DNA from: Chionis minor
Taxonomy: Eukaryota; Chordata; Aves; Charadriiformes; Chionididae
Assembly: GCA_013398295.1 (NCBI GenBank)
Contig: VZSF01008796.1
Coordinates: forward strand, 1-64,000
Direction of reading: 5' to 3'
DNA: 64,000 bases
In this document: positions 62,540-64,000 of the stretch, piece by piece
Layout: the number at the start of each line of letters is the position of its first letter
Position numbering within the stretch: position 1 is the first letter of the stretch
Translations under genes and position numbers: made by a program
Notes under the pieces: generated by a model
What the model was told of the DNA's origin: nothing
What the model saw: the letters and a program-made list of their open reading frames with translations, nothing else
Database searches by the model: none

Positions 62540-64000
62540 CTGAAATTTTCTAGAGATAAGGTAATAAGCATAACTTTCTTTTCAAAAGGATGTTGGGTTA
62601 GAAAATAATAGTGTTTCTAGCAATATTAGAGTTACTAGTTATTATAGTCTAATATTGTTTAGAAGTCATAGATAGCTTCATTTTATGACATCTTATTCTT
62701 ATAGGTAATGAAGCAGATTGTACATAACTGAGTATACACACTATGCTGTACAAGATCTTTGCTCAGTTAGTCATGTACTTTATTACCTTGCACAAAGTTT
62801 GGGAAAGATAAGGGGGTGAATTCCCTCTCCCTTGTTTATACAGAAGACAGAACCACTAAAATATACCCCTACTGTTCATTCAAGTGAATTGAGTACTGAA
62901 GCATACTGAAAGTTAAATTTATTAGGTTGACTTTTAATTCAAACTAACTTAAAAAAGGTAAAATGCTGTTAGGACCCTCTCTCTAGCACATTTTTCTGTG
63001 AATCTTTTTGCATTTTTCATTTCAACTCAGTGAAACAATGCTCTATTGCAATTATTGGACTTCAAGATCAGCATATTTACTGTCTACAGGCTTGATGAAC
63101 CTTCCTACATTGGATTCCATATGAAGCATGCCTTCGAGGTTTCTATCAATAGTATCCATTTTTAGAATGATGACTCATATTCTGGAGTATTACTTGAAAG
63201 CATCAAGTTTTTATATAGCTCATATATTACAAGGGGTTTTACGTTGACAGTTTCTAAATTGATTTGATCAGGAAGAGGATATCTTTTCGCTCAAAATGGC
63301 AGGTGCAAAACTGGTATTTGCAATAAGAAAGGTGGTTAGGATTATTAGCATGTGCCATCAAAGTTTCAAGTTTGTGTTTGGTTTTTTTCCCACTTACAGT
63401 GGTAATAAAATTTACTAATGCATGGGCTGGGATAAATTGTTGAAAAAGTAGAAATTGAAAGATCTGTTAAAGAATTATAAAGCCTCAGGGTTTGAATGCG
63501 AGAGTAAAATGTTATTACATTAAATGCTTTTACTTCAAACTTAACTGTACTCCTGTTTAAGTCCTTTGATGAAAGAAAATGGAATCACTCTGCACTGAAA
63601 ATTGTTCATACTTGATACCAATTCAAACAGAAAGGTGACTTGCATTGTGAAGAGTCAAAAGAGGAATGTGAATGGCATACAAATGGAAAATAAAATTCAA
63701 AGAGGTGTAGACCTCTTTACCAGTACTTTCCCCATTCACCAATCAAGACTACATTTTGGTATGTTTTGCACACATGAAAGGCAAAAAAAATTGCTCCTTC
63801 CTAAAAGGACAAGTAGAATACATATACAGCAAGTAAAAAATGTATACAGTCAAAGCTGGTGTGATGATAACAGACTTTGTAGCCCTTACTGGGGACACTT
63901 AATGTTTTTGCTTGTAAGTCAAGGCTTTTAGCCTTAGTTAGGACAAAAGGAGATATCAAAAAAGAAGAATGGAAGGAAATGGTCATAGCTAGTGATTTAA
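62540..64000. other. Upstream intron, nothing firm
   Basis: Contains a strong minus-strand donor near 63.39 kb with only a 17-base open segment behind it. The 109-codon plus-strand frame at 63.6-63.9 kb has no supporting feature. Confidence 0.4.

Overview
This is vertebrate nuclear DNA and almost certainly avian. It is AT-rich and carries several CR1 LINE fragments with bird-type 3' tails (TCACAGAAT / ATTCTATGA repeats) and a 700-bp solo LTR of the kind found in bird endogenous retroviruses. Two single N bases (1049, 49968) point to a draft assembly. No bacterial-type gene, CRISPR array, rRNA or tRNA gene is present, and nearly all long open frames are chance frames or CR1 remnants.

The main content is a cryptic, finely split protein-coding gene (or two adjacent genes) on the minus strand. 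It was read by finding splice acceptors and donors around short open segments and checking that codon phase carries across introns. About 39 candidate exons run from about 62.5 kb (5' side) to about 6.4 kb (3' end), mostly 20-120 bp. The strongest block is 44,094 to 36,493, where nine consecutive exons join in phase without a stop. Other in-phase runs are 62,539-61,618, 59,243-58,076, 52,778-50,006, 34,744-28,183, 26,828-22,275 and 18,116-17,820. Neighbouring runs do not always agree in phase, so some exons are missing or wrongly bounded, and the 5' end probably lies beyond the window. The protein looks like a large, mostly helical, cytosolic polypeptide with no visible signal peptide, ending in a strand-rich tail. 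I cannot name it with confidence. A large ciliary or scaffold protein is one guess (CFAP54 was considered), but no homology search was possible.

Layout: 1-2.1 kb holds a CR1 tail and the solo LTR. 2.1-6.1 kb has no recognised gene. 6.4-7.7 kb holds the 3' exons. 7.7-17.8 kb is a large intron with a possible old SINE. 17.8-30.4 kb is an exon cluster with one intronic CR1 composite. 30.4-36.5 kb is introns with one exon. 36.5-47.4 kb is the densest exon cluster. 48-51.2 kb holds weaker exons. 52.6-53.15 kb is a CpG-rich island with splice sites, which may be an internal promoter or the start of a second gene. 54.05-54.41 kb is an LTR-like repeat. 55.2-62.5 kb holds further minus-strand exons of good quality. 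62.6-64 kb shows nothing firm.
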